Shown piece by piece: positions 8,073-16,407 of a stretch of 64,000 bases of DNA. How positions within the stretch are numbered: position 1 is the stretch's first letter; the number at the start of each line of letters is the position of its first letter. The stretch lies in contig JBBQGM010000001.1 in the NCBI GenBank assembly GCA_038322995.1, positions 62,001 to 126,000 on the forward strand, read 5' to 3'. Below the pieces are notes generated by a model. That model did not search any database. It was not told the DNA's origin and saw nothing but the letters and a program-made list of their open reading frames with translations. Both the position numbers and the translations under genes were made by a program. Source of the DNA: QHXQ01 sp038322995 (GTDB taxonomy: Bacteria > Acidobacteriota > Blastocatellia > Pyrinomonadales > Pyrinomonadaceae).

Positions 8073-10961
8073 ATGATCACTGCCGGCACATTTATCGCGC
8101 ACTATCGCATCATCGAGCCGTTGGGCGCGGGCGGCATGGGCGCGGTCTATAAAGCGCACGATGAACAGCTTCAGCGCATCGTGGCGCTGAAAGTGCTGTC
8201 GCCGGACGCCATCACAAAGGAAGATCGCCGCCGCCGTTTCCTACAAGAGGCGCAAGCTGCCTCGGCCTTGAATCATCCGCACATCCTCACCGTCTATGAG
8301 ATCGGCGAAGCCGACGGCAAGCCGTACATGGTGACGGAATATGTGCAGGGCGAGACGCTACGCCAGCGGATCGACTCCCGCACGCTCCTCATCAAGGATG
8401 TCTTGGACATCGCGTTGCAGGTTGCCGCAGGCTTAGCCAAAGCGCACGAGCATGGCATCGTGCATCGGGATTTGAAGCCGGAGAACCTGATGGTGAACGG
8501 CGACGGCTTCGCAAAGATTCTGGACTTCGGACTGGCGAAGCTCATCGCGCGGCGGCAGAGCGCGTTGACGGCTAACAGCACGGAGAAGACGCTCCTGCAA
8601 GTCAACACGCAGGCGGGGATGATCTTGGGGACGATCAATTATATGTCGCCGGAGCAACTACATGGGCAGCGCGTTGATCGGCGCAGCGACATCTTCGCCT
8701 TCGGTATCGTGGTCTATGAAATGGCGACGGGGCTGTGTCCGTTCGCCAATAAAAACAAGATCGACACGATGCACGCCATCCTGCATCAAGAGCCGGCCCC
8801 GCCGCACACGATCAAAGCCGGGCTGCCGCTCGACCTGCAACGGATTCTTGCGAAAGCATTGGCCAAAGCGCCGAAGGAACGCTATCAGACCATCAACGAG
8901 CTTGCGAGCGATCTCAAGGCACTCCGGCGCGCACTCGAATCGGGCCGCGCCCTCATCGTGCCGGGCAAAACCAGACTCGTCCTCAAGCGCATTACCGCGC
9001 CGCCGCGTGCGCCCCGCATTGATTACGCGCGGGAGTTGAACGAAGCACAGTACCGCGCAGTAACGACGCTTGAAGGGCCCGTGCTGATCGTCGCCGGGGC
9101 GGGCACGGGCAAGACGCGCACGCTCGTCTATCGCGTCGCGCGACTGGTGGAGACAGGCGTCCGGCCGGAATCGGTCTTGCTCTTAACCTTCACGCGCCGC
9201 GCGGCGACGAGCATGCTCACCCGCGCGGCGGCGCTAGCTGATGAACGCTGCCGGCGCGTCTCCGGCGGCACGTTTCACTCGATGGCGCATACCGTCCTGC
9301 GCAAATACGCGGAACTGACGGATGTCCAACGCACCTTCACCGTGTTGGACTCAAGCGACACGGACGATTTGATCGACCTGTTGCGTCGCCAGATGCGCTT
9401 TACCGGCAAGGAGCGGCGCTTCCCGCGCAAGCGCACCATCTGCGCGATCTACAGCATGGCGGCCAATAAACTGCTGCCGCTCGATGTGGTGCTCAAACGC
9501 CACTACCCGCAGTTCGCCGACTTGCGCCTTGAACTTGCAGAGTTATTCAAGGCGTTCGACTCATACAAGCGCACACGCCACCTGCTGACTTACGACGACC
9601 TGCTTGTGCGTCTGCTGGAAGCGCTCAACGCGAGCGCGGAGTTGTGCCAGCGACTCGCGGAACAATATCGCTACGTCATGGTGGACGAGTATCAGGACAC
9701 CAACAAGTTGCAGGCGCAGATCGTGCGCTTGATGACGGCCACGCATGACAACGTGGCCGTGGTCGGCGACGAGGCGCAATCGATCTATTCATTTCGCGGC
9801 GCGAGCTTTCAGAACATGTTGGAGTTCCCAAAACTCTTTCCCGCCGCGCAGATCATTAAGCTAGAAGAGAATTATCGCAGCACGCAGCCGGTGCTGGATG
9901 TCGCCAACGCGATCATCAACGACGCGCCGGAAGGTTATGCGAAACGTCTATTCTCAAGCATGACGGACGGGCCCGCGCCCTTGCTCGTCAGCGCGCGAGA
10001 CGAGAACGAGCAGTCGCGCTTCATCGCCGAGCGCATCGCCGAGTTGCGCGCGGAAGGCGTGCCGCTCCAAGAGATCGCGGTGCTGTTTCGCGCCGGTTCG
10101 CACTCGTTCGATCTGGAGATCGAGTTGGGCAAGCAGGGCGTTCCGTTCCGCAAGTTCGGCGGCATTAAGTTCGCCGAATCCGCGCACGTGAAAGACGCGC
10201 TCGCCTTCCTGCGCGTCACGCTCAATCCGGCGGACACGCTCGCGTGGTTTCGCACGCTCAAACTGATCGATCACATCGGCGACGCGACGGTCGAACAGAT
10301 ACTCGATTATCTCGGCGTTGAGCGCAAAGAGTTTCGCACGACGAAAACGAAAGAGATGCTGTTCGCGCGGCTCAAGCAGTTTCCCGCGCGGGCCGGTTAT
10401 CAAGCGCAACTGATCAAATTGGCGCACGTATTGCGCACCATCATGGCGCACAAATCGCCGCACACGCAGCTTACGACCGTGCTGCGCTTCTACCGCCCTA
10501 TCTTGAAAGCCAAGTACGACGACTATCCGCGCCGGCAGCGCGATCTGACGCACCTGCAAGCAATCGCGAAGCGTTACCAGAGCGCAGCCGAGTTGTTGGC
10601 GGACGTGGCGCTCGACCCAAGCGATGCCGCGCAGGTCGAGAAGCAGGCGCAGGGCGGCGGCTACGTTACGCTCTCGACCGTCCATTCGGCGAAGGGCTTG
10701 GAATGGAGCACGCTGTTCGTCATCTGGCTGACGGATGGCTGGTTTCCGTCGGCGCGCTCCACCGCTGAGTTTGAAGATTTGGAGGAAGAGCGTCGCCTGC
10801 TCTACGTCGCCGCGACGCGGGCCAAACGACATCTCTACTTCACCTATCCGCTCGGCGTCTATCGCGCGGGCGAGTCGGATACACTCCCAGTCGTGTCGCG
10901 CTTCCTCGAACCAATCCCCGGCACGATCTTGCCGCGCGCGACGTTGCTGGGCATTGAATGA
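8073..10961 (+). CDS. Ser/Thr protein kinase fused to UvrD/PcrA-family helicase
   Basis: A 962-residue two-enzyme fusion. Residues about 10-280 form a complete Hanks-type kinase: glycine loop LGAGGMGAVYKA, ATP lysine K40, catalytic HRDLKPEN with D133, DFG at 151-153, GTINYMSPEQ activation segment, and RSDIFAFGIVVYEMATG. After a basic linker (KTRLVLKRITAPPRAP) residues about 312-962 form a complete superfamily 1A helicase. Its motifs are Walker A AGAGTGKT (341-348), LLLTFTRRAA, DEYQDTN from D538, GDEAQSIYSFRG, LEENYRST, TLSTVHSAKGLEW and LLYVAATRAKR. No membrane span is present, unlike many bacterial kinases, so it should act in the cytosol on DNA. ATG 8073 is preferred over TTG 8040. A separate PcrA is encoded at 37432-39798, so this is an extra helicase. 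Confidence 0.9.
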   Translation: MITAGTFIAHYRIIEPLGAGGMGAVYKAHDEQLQRIVALKVLSPDAITKEDRRRRFLQEAQAASALNHPHILTVYEIGEADGKPYMVTEYVQGETLRQRIDSRTLLIKDVLDIALQVAAGLAKAHEHGIVHRDLKPENLMVNGDGFAKILDFGLAKLIARRQSALTANSTEKTLLQVNTQAGMILGTINYMSPEQLHGQRVDRRSDIFAFGIVVYEMATGLCPFANKNKIDTMHAILHQEPAPPHTIKAGLPLDLQRILAKALAKAPKERYQTINELASDLKALRRALESGRALIVPGKTRLVLKRITAPPRAPRIDYARELNEAQYRAVTTLEGPVLIVAGAGTGKTRTLVYRVARLVETGVRPESVLLLTFTRRAATSMLTRAAALADERCRRVSGGTFHSMAHTVLRKYAELTDVQRTFTVLDSSDTDDLIDLLRRQMRFTGKERRFPRKRTICAIYSMAANKLLPLDVVLKRHYPQFADLRLELAELFKAFDSYKRTRHLLTYDDLLVRLLEALNASAELCQRLAEQYRYVMVDEYQDTNKLQAQIVRLMTATHDNVAVVGDEAQSIYSFRGASFQNMLEFPKLFPAAQIIKLEENYRSTQPVLDVANAIINDAPEGYAKRLFSSMTDGPAPLLVSARDENEQSRFIAERIAELRAEGVPLQEIAVLFRAGSHSFDLEIELGKQGVPFRKFGGIKFAESAHVKDALAFLRVTLNPADTLAWFRTLKLIDHIGDATVEQILDYLGVERKEFRTTKTKEMLFARLKQFPARAGYQAQLIKLAHVLRTIMAHKSPHTQLTTVLRFYRPILKAKYDDYPRRQRDLTHLQAIAKRYQSAAELLADVALDPSDAAQVEKQAQGGGYVTLSTVHSAKGLEWSTLFVIWLTDGWFPSARSTAEFEDLEEERRLLYVAATRAKRHLYFTYPLGVYRAGESDTLPVVSRFLEPIPGTILPRATLLGIE

Positions 10962-10981
10962 TTAGCAACATACTCAAACAT

Positions 10982-11154
10982 TAGGTGCTGTTGACATCGC
11001 GAGCAGACGCTGGCTGTGCAGAAGAATTATCCACGAACTCACACAAAACAACACAAGCAAACCACACGAAACGCAGATCGGGTTTGTTTCGTGTCTTTGT
11101 TTCGTGTGGCTTCGTGGATAAATCCCTTTCTTTTCCTTATGTCAACAGCACCTA
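10982..11154. mobile_element. MITE-like element with perfect 16-bp terminal inverted repeats
   Basis: TAGGTGCTGTTGACAT at 10982-10997 is matched exactly, inverted, by ATGTCAACAGCACCTA at 11139-11154. If the true ends are GGTGCTG and CAGCACC, the flanks show a TA duplication, typical of IS630/Tc1-type targets. The 173-bp body codes for nothing and contains its own large hairpin made of CACACGAAAC-like words (about 11027-11072 against 11090-11125). It sits between the kinase-helicase gene and the carbonic-anhydrase-like gene. No matching transposase is in the window. Confidence 0.6.
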
Positions 11155-11268
11155 GAGTAAGCGCTATCCGCCGCCCTCTCGCTTTTCCCTTTCACACACT
11201 TTCGTGCTAACTTTTCCACTTTCATCTCGGAGCTTAAAAACAGGTTTCGTATGCAGTAAGGCGGCGAC

Positions 11269-11784
11269 ATGATTAGACCTTTTCAGGGCAAGCATCCGCA
11301 GATCGATCCGACAGCTTACGTGGCCGAGACGGCCGTCATCATTGGCGACGTTGTGCTCGGCGCGGAGTCGTCCGTCTGGTTCGGCGCGGTCGTGCGCGGC
11401 GACGTGTTCCACATACGCATCGGGGCACGCACCAACATCCAAGACGGCACGGTCATCCACGTCTCCAACGGCACGCACGCGACGATTCTGGAAGACGAAG
11501 TCACGGTTGGGCACAACGTCACGCTGCACGGCTGCTACGTCGAGCGCGGCTGTCTCGTCGGCATGGGATCAATCGTGATGGACGACGTGCGCGTCGGCGC
11601 AGAGTCGCTCGTCGCGGCGGGCGCGCTCGTCTCGCCCGGCACAAAGATTACGCCGCGCTCACTCGTCATCGGCGTGCCCGCGCGCGTCAAACGCCCGCTC
11701 ACCGACGAAGAGGTCGCCGGTCTCGCACAGTATTGGCGCAATTACATCGAGTATACGAAGCAGTACAAAAGCAGTGACGAGTAA
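11269..11784 (+). CDS. Gamma-carbonic-anhydrase-like hexapeptide-repeat protein
   Basis: 171 residues folding as a left-handed beta-helix of hexapeptide repeats (IGDVVLG, IGARTN, VTVGHNVTLHG, VRVGAESLVAAGALVSPGTKI). Three histidines at the gamma-class zinc positions, H64, H82 and H87, are present, as are R43 and D45 of the VVRGD stretch. It may hydrate CO2 or act as an acyltransferase-like homologue (YrdA/PaaY group); activity cannot be read from sequence. ATG 11269 gives the full first coil. The last residues SSDE and the stop lie in the word AGTGACGAGTAA that starts a downstream hairpin. Confidence 0.85.
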   Translation: MIRPFQGKHPQIDPTAYVAETAVIIGDVVLGAESSVWFGAVVRGDVFHIRIGARTNIQDGTVIHVSNGTHATILEDEVTVGHNVTLHGCYVERGCLVGMGSIVMDDVRVGAESLVAAGALVSPGTKITPRSLVIGVPARVKRPLTDEEVAGLAQYWRNYIEYTKQYKSSDE

Positions 11785-11853
11785 CCAGTGACGAGTGCCA
11801 AGCCGCAACGCTTGTCTTAACTCGTCACTCACCACTCGTCACTTGTCACTTCT
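11768..11853 (+). repeat. Intercistronic hairpin, AGTGACGAGT type
   Basis: The left arm repeats AGTGACGAGTAAC and AGTGACGAGTGCCAAG and begins inside the last codons of the gene ending at 11784. The right arm, CTTGTCTTAACTCGTCACTC then ACCACTCGTCACTTGTCACTT, is its inverted counterpart and ends just before hisS. No T tract follows, so it is not an ordinary terminator. Confidence 0.65.
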
Positions 11854-11856
11854 TTT

Positions 11857-13290
11857 ATGTCCAAGACACAGCCAGCGCGCGGGATGCGCGATTTTTTACC
11901 GGCGGACGTGCGGCGGCGCGAGTATGTGATGCGCGTCATCCGCGAGGTCTATGAGCGGTACGGCTTCGAGCCGTTGGAGACACCCGCCGTCGAGAATATC
12001 GAGACGCTGCTCGGCAAGTACGGCGAAGAGGGCAACCAGCTCATCTTCAAAATCCTCAAGCGCGGCGAACATGAGAAGACCGGCGCAGCCGATCTCGCCC
12101 TGCGCTACGATCTGACCGTGCCGCTCGCGCGCGTCGTCGCGGAGTACGGCGACAAACTGCCAAAGTTCTTCAAGCGTTACCAGATGCAACCCGTCTGGCG
12201 CGCCGACCGCCCCGCGCGCGGTCGGTTCAGAGAGTTCTACCAATGCGACGTGGACTGCATCGGCACACGCTCGCCAGTTGTCGAGGCTGAGTTGTGTGCC
12301 GCTGCTAGCGACGCCCTCGTTGCGCTCGGCTTCGACAACTTCACCATTCGCCTCAATCACCGACAGGTACTTTCGCGCATTTTAGAAGCGACGGGCATTC
12401 CTGCGGATAGGCAGGGAGACGCATTAGTAGCAATTGATAAGCTGGACAAAATAGGTACGGAAGGCGTGGCAAGAGAATTTGAACAACATGGAATTACGGA
12501 AGAGGCTGGGGAGAATGTCCTTAACTTCTTCCGAACTGTCGGCGGGCTAATGTCGGATATAGATAATTTTGAGAAGACAATTGGACTTACTTTTTCGGAA
12601 GTGCCCAAGGCTACCCGTCGGGCAAAAATCGTAGAGAAGGTAAACCATGAGCTTTTAGATCTAATGAGGGAATTTGTTCCGAAGTACGAAGTTGAACAAG
12701 CTGCTGATGAAGTTGAGACAATACTCGCCTATACAGCAGTTACAAGTGCTAGTTCTAGAGTGATAATTGACTACAGTCTCGCGCGTGGCCTCTCCTACTA
12801 CACCGGCGCGATCATGGAGATTAGCGTGCCTGATCTCGCAGGCAGTCTTGGCGGCGGCGGACGTTACGATAATCTCGTCGGCATGTTCTCGGGCCGCGAC
12901 ATTCCTGCGTGCGGCTTCTCGCTTGGGCTTGAGCGCATCCTCGTTGTGATGAGCGAGCGCGGGATGTTTCCGCCGTCACTCGTCAACACGGCCGCCGATG
13001 TGCTAGTGACGATCTGGGATGAAGATGCGACGAGCGATGCGCTCGCGCTCGCGCATGAGTTACGCGCAGCAGGCATGCGCGCGTCACTTTACCCGGAAGC
13101 AGGCGATAAAGTCGGTAAGCAGTTTAAGTATGCGGCGACTATTGGCGTGCCGTTCGTCGCGGTCGCTGGCCCCGATGAGCGTGCGCGCGGCGAAGTTGCT
13201 TTGAAGGATATGCGCTCTGGCGAGCAGCGCACGCTGAGTCGTGCCGCGCTTGCCGCGACGTTGCAGGAATCATTGAACCGAAAGATTTGA
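11857..13290 (+). CDS. hisS: Histidyl-tRNA synthetase
   Basis: A 477-residue class II aminoacyl-tRNA synthetase charging tRNA-His. Visible signatures: N-terminal PARGMRDFLP, motif 2 region RYQMQPVWRADRPARGRFRE and FYQCDVDCIG, the histidine-specific ARGLSYYTG, and the motif 3 region ACGFSLGLERI. A C-terminal anticodon-binding domain closes with KQFKYAATIGVPFVAVAGPDE. Residues about 168-308, between motif 2 and the histidine-specific motif, are written in visibly A/T-richer codons than the rest (12361-12780). The frame is intact. aspS follows after nine bases, a common pairing. Confidence 0.95.
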   Translation: MSKTQPARGMRDFLPADVRRREYVMRVIREVYERYGFEPLETPAVENIETLLGKYGEEGNQLIFKILKRGEHEKTGAADLALRYDLTVPLARVVAEYGDKLPKFFKRYQMQPVWRADRPARGRFREFYQCDVDCIGTRSPVVEAELCAAASDALVALGFDNFTIRLNHRQVLSRILEATGIPADRQGDALVAIDKLDKIGTEGVAREFEQHGITEEAGENVLNFFRTVGGLMSDIDNFEKTIGLTFSEVPKATRRAKIVEKVNHELLDLMREFVPKYEVEQAADEVETILAYTAVTSASSRVIIDYSLARGLSYYTGAIMEISVPDLAGSLGGGGRYDNLVGMFSGRDIPACGFSLGLERILVVMSERGMFPPSLVNTAADVLVTIWDEDATSDALALAHELRAAGMRASLYPEAGDKVGKQFKYAATIGVPFVAVAGPDERARGEVALKDMRSGEQRTLSRAALAATLQESLNRKI

Positions 13291-13299
13291 TTGACCATC

Positions 13300-15117
13300 A
13301 TGCTCGATAACTTGGGAGACTTACAGCGTACGCATTCGTGCGGAGAGTTGCGTGCGGAACATGTGGGGCGGACGGTGACGTTGATGGGTTGGGTGGCGCG
13401 GCGGCGCGACTTCGGGCCGTTGACGTTTTCCGATCTGCGCGACCGCGACGGCATTACGCAGGTCGTCTTTAATGAAGAGACCGCGCGGGAGGCGCATGCG
13501 AAAGCGAAGGAAGTGCGCGGCGAGTTTGTGATCGCGGTGACGGGCGAGGTGGTGGCGCGGGCGGCGGGCCAGTTGAACCCGAAGCTGGCGACGGGCGCGG
13601 TCGAGGTGCAGGCGCGCGAGTTGTTGCTATTGAATACGGCGAAGACGCTGCCGTTTCAGCTTGAGTCCGGCCCATCAGACGCGCTGGCGAGCGAAGATTT
13701 GCGGCTCAAGTATCGCTATCTCGATCTGCGCCGGCCCGCGTTGCAGGCGAACTTGCGTTTGCGGCATCGCGTGGTCGCGGCGGAGCGGCGGTATCTTGAT
13801 GAGCAGGGTTTTACAGAAATTGAGACACCGATTCTGTACAAGTCCACGCCCGAAGGGGCGCGCGATTACGTCGTGCCGTCGCGCTTGCATCATGGCAAGT
13901 TCTACGCGCTGCCGCAGTCGCCGCAACTCTTCAAACAGTTGTGCATGATCGCGGGGCTGGATCGCTACTACCAGATCGCGCGCTGCTTCCGCGACGAAGA
14001 CCTGCGCGCGGATCGACAACCGGAGTTTACGCAGCTTGACGTTGAGTTAAGTTTTCCTTCGCTCGAACAAATTTACGCGCTGGTCGAAGGCTTGTTCGCG
14101 CGCGTCTTTAAAGATGCGCTTGATGTTGAGTTGCCCGTGCCGTTCCCGCGCCTGTCTTATGCCGAAGCGTTGCGGCGTTACGGCAGCGACAAACCCGACC
14201 TGCGTTTCGGGATGGAATTGCAAGACCTCGCGCCTGCGCTCGCGGGCACGACCTTCGCACCGTTCGCGGCGGCGTTGGAGGCGGGCGGGGAAGTCAAAGG
14301 CATCGTCGTGCAAGGCGGCGCGAAGTGGTCGCGCAAACAACTCGATGAGTTGCAGGAGTTCGTGAAGCGGTACGGCGCGGGCGCGCTCGCGTGGATCAAG
14401 TCCGGCGATGAGTTGTCGTCATCTCTGTTGAAAGTGCTAGGGAACGAAGGCGTGCAGCGCATCGCTGAGGTCGCAGGCGCGACACATGGCGACGCGGTGC
14501 TGATCGTCGCGGGCAAAGCGGCGACAGTTGCCGCGAGCCTCGGCGCGCTGCGCAATGAAGTGGCGCGGCGCGAGCAGTTGATACCGGCAAACGTGTTCAC
14601 GCCATTATGGGTGACGGAGTTTCCGATGTTCGAGTATCACGCGGAGGATGAGCGTTATTACGCGATGCATCATCCGTTCACCTCGCCGCTCGACGAAGAC
14701 CTGCCGCTCTTTGAGCGCGCGATGGAGCGCAATGAAACGCATCTGCTTGGGCAGGTTCGCGCGAAGGCGTACGATACGGTGATCAATGGTGTCGAAGTCG
14801 CGGGCGGCTCGATCCGTATCCACCGGCAGGACGTGCAGCGACTCGTCTTCAAGTCGCTCGGTATGGATGAAGCGATGGCGCGGGCGCGCTTCGGCTTCTT
14901 CCTCGACGCGCTTGAATATGGCACGCCGCCGCACGGAGGGATCGCATCCGGGATCGAGCGCACGCTGATGGTGTTGGCGAACACCGACAATATCCGCGAC
15001 GTGATGGCATTTCCCAAGACGGCGTCGGCCGCCGATTTAATGGTTGATGCGCCGGGGCCCATTGACGCGCAGCAGCTTGCCGATCTTGCTATACGCAGCG
15101 CCACGGAAGCAGAGTGA
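13300..15117 (+). CDS. aspS: Aspartyl-tRNA synthetase, bacterial type
   Basis: 605 residues. An OB-fold anticodon-binding domain comes first (VTLMGWVARRRDFGPLTFSD, then LRDRDGITQVVF). Next are class II motif 2 with FRDEDLRADRQPEFTQLDVE, a GAD insertion region typical of bacterial enzymes, and motif 3 PPHGGIASGIERTLMVLA. The C-terminus has DNIRDVMAFPKTASAADLM, conserved in bacterial AspRS. It charges tRNA-Asp, and possibly tRNA-Asn if the enzyme is non-discriminating, which I cannot tell. ATG 13300 is used; TTG 13291 would add three residues. It directly follows hisS. Confidence 0.95.
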   Translation: MLDNLGDLQRTHSCGELRAEHVGRTVTLMGWVARRRDFGPLTFSDLRDRDGITQVVFNEETAREAHAKAKEVRGEFVIAVTGEVVARAAGQLNPKLATGAVEVQARELLLLNTAKTLPFQLESGPSDALASEDLRLKYRYLDLRRPALQANLRLRHRVVAAERRYLDEQGFTEIETPILYKSTPEGARDYVVPSRLHHGKFYALPQSPQLFKQLCMIAGLDRYYQIARCFRDEDLRADRQPEFTQLDVELSFPSLEQIYALVEGLFARVFKDALDVELPVPFPRLSYAEALRRYGSDKPDLRFGMELQDLAPALAGTTFAPFAAALEAGGEVKGIVVQGGAKWSRKQLDELQEFVKRYGAGALAWIKSGDELSSSLLKVLGNEGVQRIAEVAGATHGDAVLIVAGKAATVAASLGALRNEVARREQLIPANVFTPLWVTEFPMFEYHAEDERYYAMHHPFTSPLDEDLPLFERAMERNETHLLGQVRAKAYDTVINGVEVAGGSIRIHRQDVQRLVFKSLGMDEAMARARFGFFLDALEYGTPPHGGIASGIERTLMVLANTDNIRDVMAFPKTASAADLMVDAPGPIDAQQLADLAIRSATEAE

Positions 15118-15550
15118 AGCTGAAAGGCGGTGGCTTATCATCACGCTCCGACGCGCGCAACTCGATGAAATGTTCGCGCACGCGCGGGCGGCGAGTCCGG
15201 CGGAGTGTTGCGGGTTGGTCGGCGGACGTGATGAGCAAGCACAGACGATCTATCCGTTGCAGAACGTCGCAGCCGAGCCGTTGACGGCTTACGAGGCCGC
15301 GCCCGCCGGATTGTTCGCGGCGCAACGGCAGATGCGCGAGCGCGGCGAGGCCTTGTTGGCGATCTATCATTCGCATCCGCGGGCCACCCAGCCTGTGCCG
15401 TCGGCGACGGACGTGCGGTTGGCGTTCTATCCGGCGGCTGTCTATTTCATTATGAGTTTGGGGGCGAATAGCGAGCAGTTGGGCGCGTTCCGCATTTTTG
15501 AGCGCGAAAAACGCTGGGAGCGAGTAGAATACCGGGTCGGAGCAGTTTGA
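15044..15550 (+). CDS. M67 (JAMM/MPN) metallopeptidase
   Basis: A JAMM-fold zinc peptidase with the N-terminal Glu in SPAECCGLVGGRDE and the metal motif YHSHPRATQPVPSATD. Eight residues separate the second His from the Ser, rather than the usual seven. Bacterial members commonly cleave C-terminal extensions of sulfur-carrier proteins; no carrier gene is seen here. The start is uncertain: ATG 15044 and TTG 15077 or 15086 all lie inside the end of aspS, and the recognisable fold begins only near LIITLRRAQLDEM. Overlap with aspS implies translational coupling. Confidence 0.75.
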   Translation: MMRRGPLTRSSLPILLYAAPRKQSEAERRWLIITLRRAQLDEMFAHARAASPAECCGLVGGRDEQAQTIYPLQNVAAEPLTAYEAAPAGLFAAQRQMRERGEALLAIYHSHPRATQPVPSATDVRLAFYPAAVYFIMSLGANSEQLGAFRIFEREKRWERVEYRVGAV

Positions 15551-15596
15551 GATTGGGGCGAACCCACGGCGCATTCTGTTCGTAAGCACAAATTGT

Positions 15597-16322
15597 ATGT
15601 CAGAGAAGCATAGCATATACGATACAGACCCGCTCGACGCGGAGTTCGCGCGGCAGAAGGATGAGATGTGGGGCGCGACGCGCGGGATGGAGCCGCGCCC
15701 GACGAACGAAGCTGGCGGCCTGAACCCGCAGCCGGAACAGGCGCGCATGCCGCTGCCCTCGGAAGCGCCGACGCAGCGCATGAACGAGCATTTCGCGCAG
15801 TCTTATCCGTCCGTCTTTATCCCGCCGACGTATCCGCAGTCGCCGCAGCCTTATCAACAATCGCCGCCGCCTGTGCCGCAGTACCAGCAACAGCCGGCGC
15901 AGTATCAACAGCCATACACGCCGCCGATGGTGGGCACTGGCTCGGCACCTGAACGGCACATCGCCGGCCTCAACATCGCGGAGAAGTACGCGGTCGTACT
16001 GCCTTACGCGCCGTTCTTCATCGGCATCGTGGTCGCGATCATCGAATTGCTGATGGTGCCGCGCCGCGAAGTGCGTGTGCGCTTTCACGCGGCGCAAGGG
16101 TTAGCATTGCAACTCGCGATCCTCGCGCTCGGCTACCTGTTCACCTTCCTCGGCTTTATTAGCGGTAGTAGTAGGGCCGGCGGCGGGTTGGTGCGCTTCG
16201 CGGGCTTCGTCTTTCTGATCATTTCGATGATTCGCGTCTGGAAGGGCGTAGAGCATCGCATCGGGCCGCTCAGCGATGCCACGAAATGGCTGAACGAGCG
16301 GATCGATCCGCGCAAATCATAA
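15597..16322 (+). CDS. DUF4870-like membrane protein with Pro/Gln-rich N-terminus
   Basis: 241 residues. The first half is low-complexity and rich in Pro, Gln and Tyr (PPPVPQYQQQPAQYQQPYTP), probably disordered and cytoplasmic. The second half has three hydrophobic helices: VVLPYAPFFIGIVVAIIELL, then ALQLAILALGYLFTFLGFIS, then LVRFAGFVFLIISMIRVW. A polar RFHAAQG stretch lies between the first two, as in DUF4870/YtzJ-like proteins. Function is unknown. Starts at ATG 15597. A strong inverted repeat follows directly. Confidence 0.7.
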   Translation: MSEKHSIYDTDPLDAEFARQKDEMWGATRGMEPRPTNEAGGLNPQPEQARMPLPSEAPTQRMNEHFAQSYPSVFIPPTYPQSPQPYQQSPPPVPQYQQQPAQYQQPYTPPMVGTGSAPERHIAGLNIAEKYAVVLPYAPFFIGIVVAIIELLMVPRREVRVRFHAAQGLALQLAILALGYLFTFLGFISGSSRAGGGLVRFAGFVFLIISMIRVWKGVEHRIGPLSDATKWLNERIDPRKS

Positions 16323-16326
16323 AACT

Positions 16327-16396
16327 AAGCACAAAGACACAAAGGGCACAAAGACAGCTACAAGCTTTTCTTTGTGCCCTTTGTGTCTTTGTGGTT
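16327..16396 (+). repeat. Long hairpin of CACAAAG words
   Basis: Arms 16327-16354 and 16369-16396 pair almost perfectly around a short loop. Each arm is built from repeats of ACACAAAG and GGGCACAAAG. It fills the gap between the DUF4870-like gene and the next start. A related hairpin with GCAAAGGGCACAGAGA lies at 34559-34600, and related words occur inside the element at 10982-11154. Confidence 0.75.
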
Positions 16397-16407
16397 ATTA
16401 TCCGTGC

